Shown here piece by piece: positions 53,755-62,563 of a DNA stretch of 64,000 bases (position 1 is the stretch's first letter; every line of letters starts with the position of its first letter). The position numbers were made by a program, and so were the translations under genes. The stretch is from Curtobacterium sp. ZW137 (lineage in GTDB: Bacteria; Actinomycetota; Actinomycetes; Actinomycetales; Microbacteriaceae), in assembly GCF_003762905.1 (NCBI RefSeq), contig NZ_RJKS01000002.1, positions 124,001 to 188,000 of the forward strand, read 5' to 3'. Below the pieces are notes generated by a model. It was not told the origin of the DNA. It ran no database searches and worked only from the letters and a program-made list of their open reading frames with translations.

Positions 53755-54812
53755 CGCGTGCCCCCGACCAGGACGCCGGAGCTGTAGACGAGGACGGCAC
53801 CGATCCGGACACCGGTGGTGCTGCCGACCACCGGTGGCGGGCCGGTGACGAAGGAGCGGAGCTCCGACTCGCCGGCCGTGAGGACGACCTCGGCGAAGTG
53901 GCCGCGCATGAGCACCCGGGACACCGTCGCGGTGACGGGGCCGTCCGCGACCAACGTCACTGCTTCCGGGCGGACCAGGACCTCGTCGCCCGCGGCGGAC
54001 GGCGTCGTGACCGCGGCGAGGAACGCGCCGGAGACCGTGCTGGTCGAGCCGATGAACGACGCGACGAAGCGCGTCGCCGGAGCCGCGTAGAGTTCCGCCG
54101 GCGCCGCGACCTGCTCGATCCGTCCGTCGTGCATCACCGCGATCCGGTCCGAGACGCTGAGCGCCTCGTCCTGGTCGTGGGTGACGATCACGGTCGTGAT
54201 GCCGAGGCGCTGCTGGATGCGCCGGATCTCGTCGCGCACGCTCACCCGGAGCTTCGCGTCGAGGTTCGACAGCGGCTCGTCGAGGAGCAGCACGTCCGGC
54301 TCCTGGACGATCGCACGAGCGAGCGCGACGCGCTGCTGTTCGCCGCCGGAGATCGCCGTCGGCTTCGAGGTCGCGTGGTGCGTCAGCCCGACGAGGTCGA
54401 GCGCCGCTCGCACCCGGTCCGCGATCTGCGCCTTCGGCACACGACGGGTCCGGAGCGGGAAGGCCACGTTCTGGGTCACCGTCATGTGCGGCCACAGCGC
54501 GTAGTTCTGGAACACCATCGCGCTCGGACGGCGTTCCGGCCCGAGCGGGGTGACGTCGCGGCCGCCCATGGCGACCGTGCCGCCGTCCACGGCGAGGAAG
54601 CCGGCCACCATGCGGAGCGTGGTCGTCTTGCCGCAGCCGGACGGCCCGAGGAGCGAGACCAGCTCGCCCTTCGCGACGTCGAGGTCGATCCCGGCGACCA
54701 CGTCGCGGCCGCCGAGCGTCTTCCGCAGACCGCGCAGCGCCAGTCCGTCGGTGGTCGGGATGTCGGTCTGGAGGCTCGGTGCGGGTTCCGCGACGAGCGT
54801 CGTGTCCGTCAT
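53751..54812 (-). CDS. ABC importer ATPase (PotA/FbpC/UgpC-like, with TOBE domain)
   Basis: A 353-residue importer ATPase. Walker A GPSGCGKTT, Q-loop MVFQNYALWPHMTV, signature ISGGEQQRVALARAI and Walker B LLLDEPLSNLDAK are textbook, and the C-terminal TOBE-like region (VLVRPEAVTLVADG, MRGHFAEVVL) is usual in PotA/FbpC-type systems. I chose the ATG at 54812 (GAAAGG 8 bp upstream); the ATG at 54842, overlapping the permease stop, is also possible. It drives the two permeases upstream. Confidence 0.92.
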   Translation of the reverse strand: MTDTTLVAEPAPSLQTDIPTTDGLALRGLRKTLGGRDVVAGIDLDVAKGELVSLLGPSGCGKTTTLRMVAGFLAVDGGTVAMGGRDVTPLGPERRPSAMVFQNYALWPHMTVTQNVAFPLRTRRVPKAQIADRVRAALDLVGLTHHATSKPTAISGGEQQRVALARAIVQEPDVLLLDEPLSNLDAKLRVSVRDEIRRIQQRLGITTVIVTHDQDEALSVSDRIAVMHDGRIEQVAAPAELYAAPATRFVASFIGSTSTVSGAFLAAVTTPSAAGDEVLVRPEAVTLVADGPVTATVSRVLMRGHFAEVVLTAGESELRSFVTGPPPVVGSTTGVRIGAVLVYSSGVLVGGTR

Positions 54813-54838
54813 GGGGTCGCCTTTCGTGCTGGTGAGGG

Positions 54839-55651
54839 TCATCGGATCTGGAAGCCGTCCGCGAGGCGGCCGCCCATGATGTGCTTCCGGGCGAGCGTCA
54901 TGAGCACCACCGACGGGATGCTCAGCGCGATCGCGAAGACCGCCGAGACCTGTCGTGGCGAGTTCAGGACGAGGGAGTACATCGCGGTCGGCATCGTCAT
55001 GTAGGTCGGGGCGCCGACGAGGTACGTGCCCTGGGCCTCGTCGAAGGACGCCAGGAACGACATCACCGCGGCGACGAGGATCCCGGGCCAGGCGATCGGG
55101 AACGTCACGCTCCAGAACGTCCGCCAACGGCTCGCCCCGGCGTCACGAGCCGCTTCCTCGAGCGAACGCGGAACCGCCGAGAATGCCGCGGCGGGCAGCC
55201 ACGTCATGAACACCACGCACCCGAGGACGTGCACGATCAGGATGCCGGTGACGGTGTTCATCAGGTTCAGGGCCGTGAACATCGCGGACATCGTCACGAA
55301 GAGCCCCATCTTCGGGAACGCGTTCGTCGCGAACAGCCCGACGAGGACGATGCGCCGGCCCGGGAACTCGATGCGGCTGATCGCCCAGGCCGCGGGGAGG
55401 CAGATCACCGCGGCGATGAGGACCGTCAGCGGTGCGAGCACGAGCGAGTTCTGCACCGCGACGCCGAGGGACGGGTCCTCGAAGACCGTCGCCCACCACT
55501 GCATGGTCCAGCCGTCCGGCAACAGGTTCGGGTACGTCCACGACGTGGCGAACGCGCGCGCGGCGAGCCACAGCAGGGGGCCGGCGATGAACACCGCGAG
55601 CACGACCGCGGTCGCCCAGACCAGGGTGGTGCCGGTGAGTCGCTTGATCAC
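54839..55651 (-). CDS. ABC importer permease 2
   Basis: A 270-residue permease with six helices. The EAA loop is LEEAARDAGASRWRTFWSV, the cytoplasmic contact to the ATPase. The GTG start at 55651 overlaps the stop of permease 1 (GTGA). It belongs to the spermidine/Fe3+/aminoethylphosphonate-type importer group; the cargo must be inferred from the associated GDPD-IMPase enzyme. Confidence 0.9.
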   Translation of the reverse strand: MIKRLTGTTLVWATAVVLAVFIAGPLLWLAARAFATSWTYPNLLPDGWTMQWWATVFEDPSLGVAVQNSLVLAPLTVLIAAVICLPAAWAISRIEFPGRRIVLVGLFATNAFPKMGLFVTMSAMFTALNLMNTVTGILIVHVLGCVVFMTWLPAAAFSAVPRSLEEAARDAGASRWRTFWSVTFPIAWPGILVAAVMSFLASFDEAQGTYLVGAPTYMTMPTAMYSLVLNSPRQVSAVFAIALSIPSVVLMTLARKHIMGGRLADGFQIR

Positions 55652-56697
55652 GAAGGCTCCTTCTGCAGTTCGCCCGCGTTCGAACGGACCGTCGAGCGGA
55701 GGTAGAAGACGCTGGCCGCCGCGGCGAACGCGAACACGATGAAGGCCATCGCGGTCGACTGCTGCGGTCGGTTGTACGCCTGGAAGTACTTGGAGATGTC
55801 GACACCGAGCATCGTCGGGGCGTTCGGGCCGGTGAAGTACGGCACCGTGAACGAGCCGAGGACCCCGATGACGGTGAAGGTCACGGCGATGACGATCGGC
55901 GTCGTCGCCATCGGCAGGAGCACCTGCCAGACCACCCGCCACGTGCTCGCGCCGGCGTCCTTCGCGGCCTCGATGAGGGCGTCCGGCGTCCCCTGGAGGG
56001 CACCGGCGATCATCAGCACCGCGAACGGCAGGCTCGTCCAGACGCTGCCGAAGACGACGGCGACGAGGGTGTACCCCCAGACCGGGAAGTCCATCCCGAA
56101 CTGCGCCGCGATGCTCCGGAGGAAGCCCTGCGCGTTGGTGAACGTCAGGATCGACCAGCTCGCGATGACGACCGGGACGAAGATCGGCACGACGGCCAGC
56201 ACGCTGAGCGTCTTCCCGACGACGCCGCCGCGGAGCCGCAGGATCACCGCGACGACGACCGCCAGCGCGATCGTCAGGCCGGTGGACAGCGCGGTGACGC
56301 CGAGCGTGGCGGCGAGGTCACGGAGGAACACCGGGTTGCCGAGCAGCGTGCCGTAGACCGCGAGCGAGAAGCCGTGCACGGTGTCCTGGCCGATGTCCGC
56401 GAGTGCCTGGTTCAGGCCGCCGGTGAACCCGAGGCTGAAGAGCGCGGCGTTCACCACCGGGACGCCGACGAACAGGACCACGACGAGGACCGGCGCGGCG
56501 ACGAGGGCGATGCCCTGGACCCGCCGGCGGCGGCCGGTCCGCTCCTCGGCCCGGCTCGGCTGTCCGGGCGTGCTCCGGCCGGGCTGCCCGGGCGTGCGCT
56601 GGCTCGGCTGCCCGGGCGTGCCCTCGACGCGAGCGGGGACGGGCGGGAGGCCCGTGGCGGAGTCGCCGCGGGCCTCCCGGTCGGTGATCTGCGTCAC
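55648..56697 (-). CDS. ABC importer permease 1
   Basis: A 349-residue permease. The EAA loop is LIEAAKDAGASTWRVVWQV. An unusual N-terminal extension of about 55 residues is encoded by tandem repeats (TPGQPSQRTPGQPGRSTPGQ) and an imperfect palindrome related to element B (56641-56682). That part is probably disordered and cytoplasmic. The GTG start at 56697 overlaps the binding-protein stop (GTGA). Confidence 0.9.
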   Translation of the reverse strand: MTQITDREARGDSATGLPPVPARVEGTPGQPSQRTPGQPGRSTPGQPSRAEERTGRRRRVQGIALVAAPVLVVVLFVGVPVVNAALFSLGFTGGLNQALADIGQDTVHGFSLAVYGTLLGNPVFLRDLAATLGVTALSTGLTIALAVVVAVILRLRGGVVGKTLSVLAVVPIFVPVVIASWSILTFTNAQGFLRSIAAQFGMDFPVWGYTLVAVVFGSVWTSLPFAVLMIAGALQGTPDALIEAAKDAGASTWRVVWQVLLPMATTPIVIAVTFTVIGVLGSFTVPYFTGPNAPTMLGVDISKYFQAYNRPQQSTAMAFIVFAFAAAASVFYLRSTVRSNAGELQKEPS

Positions 56698-57851
56698 TGC
56701 GGGACCTTCGCGTCCCACGCCGCGTTCATGTCGGCGGCGAAGTCGCTCTGGAACCCGAGGCGGAGCTTCGACGGGTTCGCGTCCGCGAACTGGTCCGCGA
56801 CCGACTTCGGCAGCGAGTCGAGCGGGATGACCGGGTAACCGGAGACGGCACTCGCGACGAGCTGCTGGCCCTTCGAGCTCAGGACGAAGTCGGCGAGTTC
56901 TTCGGCAGCGGCCTTCTTCGCCGCCGGCTCCGTCTTCGGGATGCCGAGGAAGCTCGCGCTGCCCGTGAACGACGGGTCGGTGATCTGGATCGCCTTGACC
57001 GTCTTCGGGATCACGCCGGTCTTCTGCGAGGTGATGAACTGGTCGCTCCAGACCGGCGCCATCGAGATCTGGCCGCTGCCGAGGAGCTGCACGACCTGGT
57101 CGTTGCCGTTCGGGTAGACGCCCTTCTGGTACATCGAGGAGCCGAGGGCCTCGAGCTTCGCGAAGCCCTCGTCCCACTTCGACTCGAGCGACTTGTCGTA
57201 CGTGGTCTGCATCGTCTCCTGCTCGGACGCCGACAGGTACTTCGCGAGGACCGTGGCGACGAACGAGCCGCCGGAGCCACCCGAGGACGGGGAGTTGTAC
57301 GCGAACTGGCCCGGGTTGGCCTTGATCCAGGCGAGGAGGTCGTCGAGGGTCTCCGGGGCGTCCGTGACCTTCGTCGAGTCGTAGGCGAGCAGCACGCTCG
57401 AGGCCCGGTACGGGATCGCGCTCGTGCCGCCCTGCTCCTTCGTCGCCTCGGGGACGTCCTCGAGGTTCGGGATGCTGCTGTCGCTGACCTTCGCCATCAG
57501 GCCGGCCTTGCCCGCGGTGGTGACGAAGCCGGCGTCGACCAGGTCGTACGCGACGGACTTACCGGCCTTGACGGCGGTCGCGAGGTTCGCCTGGGTCTGG
57601 GCGTCGTGCTCGCCGTGCAGGTCGATGCTCGTGCTGACGTGGATCTCCGGGTTCGCCTTCTCGAAGGCGGGGATGAGCGACTTCTCCCAGAGGTCCTGGA
57701 CGTTCGTGTCGCCGCTGATGAACACGGTGAGGTTGACTGTGCCGCTGCTGGAGTCGGCGGCGTTCGAGGCGTTGGCGCTCTGCACGCAGCCCGACAGCGC
57801 GACGGTCGCGGCGGCCGCGATCGCGAGGCCGGCGAGGACTCGGGTCTTCAC
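56694..57851 (-). CDS. ABC importer substrate-binding lipoprotein
   Basis: A 385-residue extracellular binding protein. The lipobox ALSGCVQSA near residue 22 predicts lipid anchoring on the outer face of the membrane. The mature part (VNLTVFISGDTNVQDLWEKS, and FAYNSPSSGGSGGSFVATVL) has the two-lobed type II binding-protein pattern related to Fe3+/phosphonate/polyamine binders. GGGAG, 8 bp before the GTG at 57851, supports the start. It is the first gene of the five-gene importer/GDPD-IMPase operon, with a 20-bp palindrome upstream. Confidence 0.9.
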   Translation of the reverse strand: MKTRVLAGLAIAAAATVALSGCVQSANASNAADSSSGTVNLTVFISGDTNVQDLWEKSLIPAFEKANPEIHVSTSIDLHGEHDAQTQANLATAVKAGKSVAYDLVDAGFVTTAGKAGLMAKVSDSSIPNLEDVPEATKEQGGTSAIPYRASSVLLAYDSTKVTDAPETLDDLLAWIKANPGQFAYNSPSSGGSGGSFVATVLAKYLSASEQETMQTTYDKSLESKWDEGFAKLEALGSSMYQKGVYPNGNDQVVQLLGSGQISMAPVWSDQFITSQKTGVIPKTVKAIQITDPSFTGSASFLGIPKTEPAAKKAAAEELADFVLSSKGQQLVASAVSGYPVIPLDSLPKSVADQFADANPSKLRLGFQSDFAADMNAAWDAKVPQ

Positions 57852-57913
57852 GTCGATGTTCTCCCTGGTTCGTGGGGTGGGGGTGATGTGGTGCGGGTGG
57901 TGGTGCGGTGGTG

Positions 57914-57933
57914 GTGCGGGAACGTTCCCGCAC
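57914..57933. promoter_or_regulatory. 20-bp palindromic operator of LacI type
   Basis: GTGCGGGAACGTTCCCGCAC is a perfect palindrome with a central CG, as LacI-family sites have. It lies 63 bp before the binding-protein start and between the divergent importer and DUF3054-LacI operons. The nearby LacI regulator is the obvious candidate to bind it. Confidence 0.75.
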
Positions 57934-58040
57934 CGTGGTCGAGTGTGGCGCTGCCCGGTGAACGGCGGGTGCCCCGCCCGTGCAGCCCCGGTGAACGCTG
58001 CGGTGCGCGCGGCCCCGAGGAGGGCTGCGAGAATGGCGTC

Positions 58041-58523
58041 GTGACCGATCGCACCTGGGGCTGGCTCGCAGCCGTCATCGACGTCGTGCTCATCGTGGTG
58101 TTCGCCCTCATCGGGCGTTCCTCGCACGGGGAGACGAACTCCATCGGCGCGCTGTGGACCACCGCGTACCCGTTCCTCGCCGGCTGGGCGATCGCCTACG
58201 TCACGAGCGGGGCATGGGCTCGACCGCTGAAGACCTGGCCGACCGGCGTCGTCGCGTGGATCCTGACCGTCTTCGTCGGCATGGCGATCCGGGTCGCGAC
58301 GGGACAGGGCGTCGTGGACGGCAACCCGCTCCCCATCTCGTTCCTCATCGTCGCCACGGTCGTCCTCGGGGTCTTCCTGCTCGGTTGGCGGCTCGTCGCC
58401 CGCGGCGCCCTGCGCGCGGTGGCCGCACGGAGGAGCACATCCGCCCCCGCCCTCGGCGACCCGACGAAGGGCGACCCGGCAGCGGACCCGTCGAACAGCC
58501 CGGGCGTCACTCCCGGCACGTGA
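58041..58523 (+). CDS. DUF3054 membrane protein
   Basis: A 160-residue protein with four membrane helices. VVFALIGRSSHGETNSIGAL is the DUF3054 signature, common across actinobacteria. No function is known. The GTG at 58041 is used. Its stop overlaps the lacI-type gene (GTGA), so the regulator is made from the same message. Confidence 0.85.
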   Translation: MTDRTWGWLAAVIDVVLIVVFALIGRSSHGETNSIGALWTTAYPFLAGWAIAYVTSGAWARPLKTWPTGVVAWILTVFVGMAIRVATGQGVVDGNPLPISFLIVATVVLGVFLLGWRLVARGALRAVAARRSTSAPALGDPTKGDPAADPSNSPGVTPGT

Positions 58524-59533
58524 ACGGCACACGGGGAACGCAACCGACGATCCTCGACGTCGCGGCACGAGCCGGCGTGTCGAAGTCCGCGGTGAGCCGC
58601 GTGCTGTCCGGTTCCGGCCGGTTCTCCGACGAGACCCGTGAACGTGTCGAGCGCGCGGTCGCCGAGCTCGGCTACGTCGCGAACGCGATGGCCAGGGGTC
58701 TCGTCAGCGGACGGACCAACACCATCGGCATGCTCGTCCGTGACGCCTCCTCGATGCTCTACACCGCCCTGCACGCGGTCATGGAGCAACGGGCCTCCGA
58801 GCTCGGGTACCGCGTCGTCACCACCACCGGTGTCGGACGCGTCGAGGACGAGAAGTCGGCGCTCGCAGCCCTGGTGTCGATGCGGGTCGACGGGCTCGTC
58901 GTCTGCAGCGGCCTGCTGCCCTCGGCTGACATCGCCGAGTTCGCACCACGGATCGCGACCGTGGTGGCCGGTCGACCGGAGCTCCATCCGGCACTGTCGA
59001 GCGTGTACTGCGACGAGGCCGACGGTGGCGCACGGATCGCCGACGCCGTTGCCGACGCCGGACACCGGAAGGTCGTCGTGCTCACCGTCCCCATCGACAA
59101 CGCACTCACGCAGCATGCTCGTTCCCGCGCGATGGTCGGACGGTTGCGCGAACGCGGCATCGCGACGGTCGACATCGACGCGAGCTTCGTCCGTCCCGCC
59201 GACGACATCGCGGCAGACGTCATCGAGACGATGGAACTCTCCGGCACGACCGCGGTGATGTGCCCGACGGACCGGATGATGCTCGACGTGTGCGATGCCC
59301 TCGCGAAGCGCGGCATCGACGTCCCCGGTGATGTCTCGGTGACCGGTTTCGACGGCGTCTACCCGCTCGCGAACGACTGGATCGGGTTCACGACGCTGCA
59401 GCAACCCGTCGACCGCATCGGTCGGGAGGCCATCGACCTCGTCATCGGCCGCATCGACGACCCGACACGGCCGGTGGAGCACCGCTCCCTCCGAGGAACG
59501 GTCGTGCCGGGACGGACGCTCGTCCGCCGGTAG
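58520..59533 (+). CDS. LacI-family transcriptional regulator
   Basis: A 337-residue repressor. The HTH TILDVAARAGVSKSAVSRVL and hinge ANAMARGLVSGRTNTIGMLV are followed by a periplasmic-binding-like ligand domain (VTGFDGVYPLANDWIGFTTL). It probably binds the 20-bp palindrome at 57914 and controls the divergent importer operon. The ligand is presumably the imported compound or a breakdown product such as inositol or its phosphate (inference). The GTG start is coupled to DUF3054. Confidence 0.92.
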   Translation: MNGTRGTQPTILDVAARAGVSKSAVSRVLSGSGRFSDETRERVERAVAELGYVANAMARGLVSGRTNTIGMLVRDASSMLYTALHAVMEQRASELGYRVVTTTGVGRVEDEKSALAALVSMRVDGLVVCSGLLPSADIAEFAPRIATVVAGRPELHPALSSVYCDEADGGARIADAVADAGHRKVVVLTVPIDNALTQHARSRAMVGRLRERGIATVDIDASFVRPADDIAADVIETMELSGTTAVMCPTDRMMLDVCDALAKRGIDVPGDVSVTGFDGVYPLANDWIGFTTLQQPVDRIGREAIDLVIGRIDDPTRPVEHRSLRGTVVPGRTLVRR

Positions 59534-59566
59534 GCACGAACGGCGGGCACGACGCGCGGCCATCCG

Positions 59567-60214
59567 TCAGAACAGGCCTCCGCGCGACCCGTCCCCCTCG
59601 AGTCCGCGGAACATGTCCGACACCAGTGCTTCGATCTGCGGCTCGACGAGACGCTCCACGGCCTCGGTGATCCGCGGTCGGTGGTCGATCAGCGCGAGGC
59701 ACACGGCAGTGCCGGTCGACCGTGCGCACTCGTCGGAGAGGTCGATCTCGTGACGGAGCGCCGCCTTCGCCTCGTCCGACAGCGGTTCGCGCGGCGCGGC
59801 CTGTGACGCTCCGGTGCCCGCGAGCCCCTCGAGCGTGAAGAGGAACGGCGCTCCCTCTTGCGGCTGCGGGTCGACGTCGAGCCCCTGGAACTCGGGCGAG
59901 AGCCCCTCGGCCGGCTGGTACCCCTCGTGCCGCTTCCGTGCGGCGGCACGCTCGAGCTCACGCTGCAGCAGCGGCAGGTTCTTCGCGGTGTAGTCGTCGA
60001 CCGAGTCCTCGATGATGGTCGAGATGCGGCCGATCAGGGCGTGCTGCACGGGGTGCGGCACGTCCGGTCCGAACCCCGCGGCGCTGGCGATCGGCGACCC
60101 GGTGCACTTCCGGCAGATGCGGGTGCGCGGTCGGGCGGTGCCGATCTGCCACCGTGGGAGCCACCGCAGCCAGACGTCGACGGCGTTCCGCACGCGCCCG
60201 TCGATGCCGTCCAT
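59567..60214 (-). CDS. Conserved hypothetical protein, 215 aa
   Basis: It starts MDGIDGRVRNAVDVWLRWLP at the ATG 60214. A Cys pair in TRICRKCTGSPIAS, then HPVQHALIGRISTIIEDSVD, is followed by a helical, charged region and an acidic C-terminus. No domain is recognised. A single CxxC is not enough to call a zinc finger. It is on the same strand as the DUF3097 gene, 35 bp after its stop. Confidence 0.6.
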   Translation of the reverse strand: MDGIDGRVRNAVDVWLRWLPRWQIGTARPRTRICRKCTGSPIASAAGFGPDVPHPVQHALIGRISTIIEDSVDDYTAKNLPLLQRELERAAARKRHEGYQPAEGLSPEFQGLDVDPQPQEGAPFLFTLEGLAGTGASQAAPREPLSDEAKAALRHEIDLSDECARSTGTAVCLALIDHRPRITEAVERLVEPQIEALVSDMFRGLEGDGSRGGLF

Positions 60215-60249
60215 GGTCCAACGATACGGACTGCGCGCCCGGAGCGGCG

Positions 60250-61170
60250 CTATGCGGTCGGCTCGGTGACGAAGTCGATGAGCTCCTCGACGCGCCCGAG
60301 CAGCGCCGGCTCCAGGTCGGCGAAGGTCCGCACCTGCCCGAGGATCCGCTGCCAGGCCCTGGCGATGTCGGCCTGCTCGGCGTTCGGCCACCCGAGCGCC
60401 TGGCAGATCCCCTTCTTCCACTCGATCGACCGCGGGATCGTCGGCCAGGCCGTCAGCCCCACCCGCGCGGGCTTGACCGACTGCCAGACGTCCACGAAGG
60501 GGTGCCCCACGACGAGCACGTGGGCTCCCCACTTCCCGCGCATCACGGCGTCCGCGAACCGGGACTCCTTCGACCCGGGGACCAGGTGGTCGACGAGCAC
60601 CCCGACGCGACGCTCCCGTGACGGCCGGAACTCGTCGAGCACCTCCGCCAGGTTGTCGACGCCGGACAGTTCCTCGACGACGACGCCCTCGACGCGGAGG
60701 TCCGCTCCCCAGACCTTCTCCACCAGTTCGGCGTCGTGCTTGCCCTCGACCATGATCCGGGAGGGCAGCGCGATCCGCGCGCGCTGCGACTCGACCGCGA
60801 AGGAACCCGAGGCGGTCCGGAGCCGACCACCATCGGACGCGTGCCTGACCGTGGGACCGGCACCGGGCCTCCTGGCCGGCGGAGCAGCCGCGGCAGACCG
60901 CCCGACCGGCGCCTGCGGCCGACCCAGCGTGACGAGCTCGCCCTCGAGCAGGAACTGCCCGTCGAAGGGGAAGGCGCGGGTGCGGCCCTTCCAGTCCTCG
61001 AGGGAGACGTTGCCGGCCTCGAGCCCGACGACGGCGCCGGCCCACCCGGATGCCGGGTCCTCCAGCACCATGTCGCGTTCGAGCGGCACCTGCCGCACCT
61101 TGTTCACGCCCTTCGAGCGCCAGTCGCCCGAGAGCACGTCGCTGCCGTACCGGTCGTCGTCCACCCGCAC
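60250..61170 (-). CDS. DUF3097 family protein (TOPRIM-like)
   Basis: A 306-residue actinobacterial protein. The N-terminal part (DDRYGSDVLSGDWRSKGVNK) is the family hallmark. The C-terminal half has a TOPRIM-like pattern: RIMVEGKHDAELVEKVWG (Glu) and VGVLVDHLVPGSKES (D-x-x motif). No activity is established to my knowledge; the motifs suggest nucleic-acid or nucleotide chemistry. GTG codons at 61170 and 61164 both fit as starts. Confidence 0.85.
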   Translation of the reverse strand: MRVDDDRYGSDVLSGDWRSKGVNKVRQVPLERDMVLEDPASGWAGAVVGLEAGNVSLEDWKGRTRAFPFDGQFLLEGELVTLGRPQAPVGRSAAAAPPARRPGAGPTVRHASDGGRLRTASGSFAVESQRARIALPSRIMVEGKHDAELVEKVWGADLRVEGVVVEELSGVDNLAEVLDEFRPSRERRVGVLVDHLVPGSKESRFADAVMRGKWGAHVLVVGHPFVDVWQSVKPARVGLTAWPTIPRSIEWKKGICQALGWPNAEQADIARAWQRILGQVRTFADLEPALLGRVEELIDFVTEPTA

Positions 61171-61257
61171 GAGGGTACTGTCGAGTGGTCCCGCAACGGC
61201 GCTGGCGGACGGCGCGTTCCCGCGCCCGAACGAACCACAGAACGGAAAGGCACGCCC

Positions 61258-62307
61258 GTGCGCGCAGCAGTCATCCACGCCCCTCGCGACATCCGCGTCG
61301 AGGACCTCGACCAGCCCGAGCTGATCAGCCAGCGCGACGTCGTCGTCAAGGTCGCCGCAGCCTGCGTGTGCGGGTCGGACCTCTGGCCCTACCGCGGCGT
61401 CACCGAGACCAAGCACGCCCGACCGATCGGCCACGAGATGGTCGGCGAGGTCACCGCGGTCGGGGCCGAGGTCACCGGCATCGCGGTCGGCGACTTCGTG
61501 ATCTCCCCCTTCACCATGAACGAGGGCACCTGCCAGGCGTGCCGAAACGGCATGACCTCCGGCTGCGAGCACCTCTCCGGCTTCGGCGGGAAGGACGCCT
61601 ACGGCGACCCGGTCGGCGGCGCGCAGGCCGAGTACGTCCGCGTCCCCGACGCATCGGCGACCCTGGTCGTCGTCCCCGGACCGGTCGACCCCGCGCTCGT
61701 CCCGTCGCTCCTGACGCTGTCCGACGTGTTCTCCACCGGGCACCACGCCGCGGTCTCCGCGGGCGTCGGCCCCGGCAAGACCGTCGTCGTGGTCGGTGAC
61801 GGCGCCGTCGGGCTCTGCGCGGTCCTCGCGGCGAAGCGCCTCGGCGCCGAGCGCATCATCGCGATGAGCCGGCACGCGGACCGGCAGGCGCTCGCACAGG
61901 AGTTCGGTGCGACCGACATCGTCGAGACCCGCGGCGACGAGGGCGTGCAGGCGGTCCGGGACCTGCTCGGCGGCGACCTGGCGGACTGCGCGGTCGAGGC
62001 GGTCGGCACCGAGCAGAGCATGGACCAGGCACTGCACGTCGTCCGGCCCGGTGGCGCGCTCGGCTTCGTCGGCGTCCCGCACGGGGTGCCGACCATCGGG
62101 ATGCGGTACCTCTTCGACACGAACATCACCGTCGGTGGCGGGATGGCCCCGGCCCGGGCGTACATCCCGGAGCTGCTGCCGGACGTGCTGTCCGGCGCCA
62201 TCGACCCCGGCCGGGTCTTCGACCTGGAGCTCCCGCTCGACGAGGCCGCCGAGGCCTACGCCGCGATGGACGAGCGCCGCGCGATCAAGGTGCTGCTGCG
62301 CCCGTAG
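61258..62307 (+). CDS. Zinc-dependent alcohol dehydrogenase (MDR family)
   Basis: A 349-residue medium-chain dehydrogenase. The catalytic zinc site includes CVCGSDLWPYRG and GHEMVGEVTAVG. The structural zinc loop is short (CQACRNGMTSGCEHL, three Cys). The Rossmann motif is VVVVGDGAVGLCAVLAA. It oxidises an alcohol or reduces an aldehyde with NAD(P). GGAAAGG lies 9 bp before the GTG at 61258. It is divergent from DUF3097. Confidence 0.92.
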   Translation: MRAAVIHAPRDIRVEDLDQPELISQRDVVVKVAAACVCGSDLWPYRGVTETKHARPIGHEMVGEVTAVGAEVTGIAVGDFVISPFTMNEGTCQACRNGMTSGCEHLSGFGGKDAYGDPVGGAQAEYVRVPDASATLVVVPGPVDPALVPSLLTLSDVFSTGHHAAVSAGVGPGKTVVVVGDGAVGLCAVLAAKRLGAERIIAMSRHADRQALAQEFGATDIVETRGDEGVQAVRDLLGGDLADCAVEAVGTEQSMDQALHVVRPGGALGFVGVPHGVPTIGMRYLFDTNITVGGGMAPARAYIPELLPDVLSGAIDPGRVFDLELPLDEAAEAYAAMDERRAIKVLLRP

Positions 62308-62350
62308 GTGCACCGCGCGTTCCCACCCATGACGCTTGCGGTGGGAAGGT

Positions 62351-62397
62351 GAATCGCGCGTGGGAGGTCGGAACTTCCGACCGCCTACGCGCGATTC
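62351..62397. terminator. Nested hairpin between the dehydrogenase and ROK genes
   Basis: Outer arms GAATCGCGCGT/ACGCGCGATTC and inner arms GGTCGGAA/TTCCGACC. It follows the dehydrogenase by 43 bp. A further half copy of the outer arm (CGCACGATTCGAC) lies just downstream at about 62407, so it may be regulatory rather than only a terminator. Confidence 0.65.
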
Positions 62398-62520
62398 GAC
62401 TCACCACGCACGATTCGACCCGCTGACCCCGCCCCGCCACACTCCACCCCGCCCCGCCCCGCCCCCGCCGCGGACCCCCGGCGTGTTTCGCGGAACGGAA
62501 CGCGTGTTTCGGAACTGTGA

Positions 62521-62546
62521 ACAAACCTTTCAGTAAAGAAGGTTGT
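62521..62546 (+). promoter_or_regulatory. Probable autoregulatory site ahead of the ROK gene
   Basis: ACAAACCTT (62521-62529) and AAGGTTGT (62539-62546) form an inverted repeat with one extra base, with an inner CTTTcagtAAAG. The AT content is far above its surroundings. It sits 18 bp before the ROK ATG, which fits self-repression. Confidence 0.55.
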
Positions 62547-62563
62547 CCGTTACAGTCCTCGAC

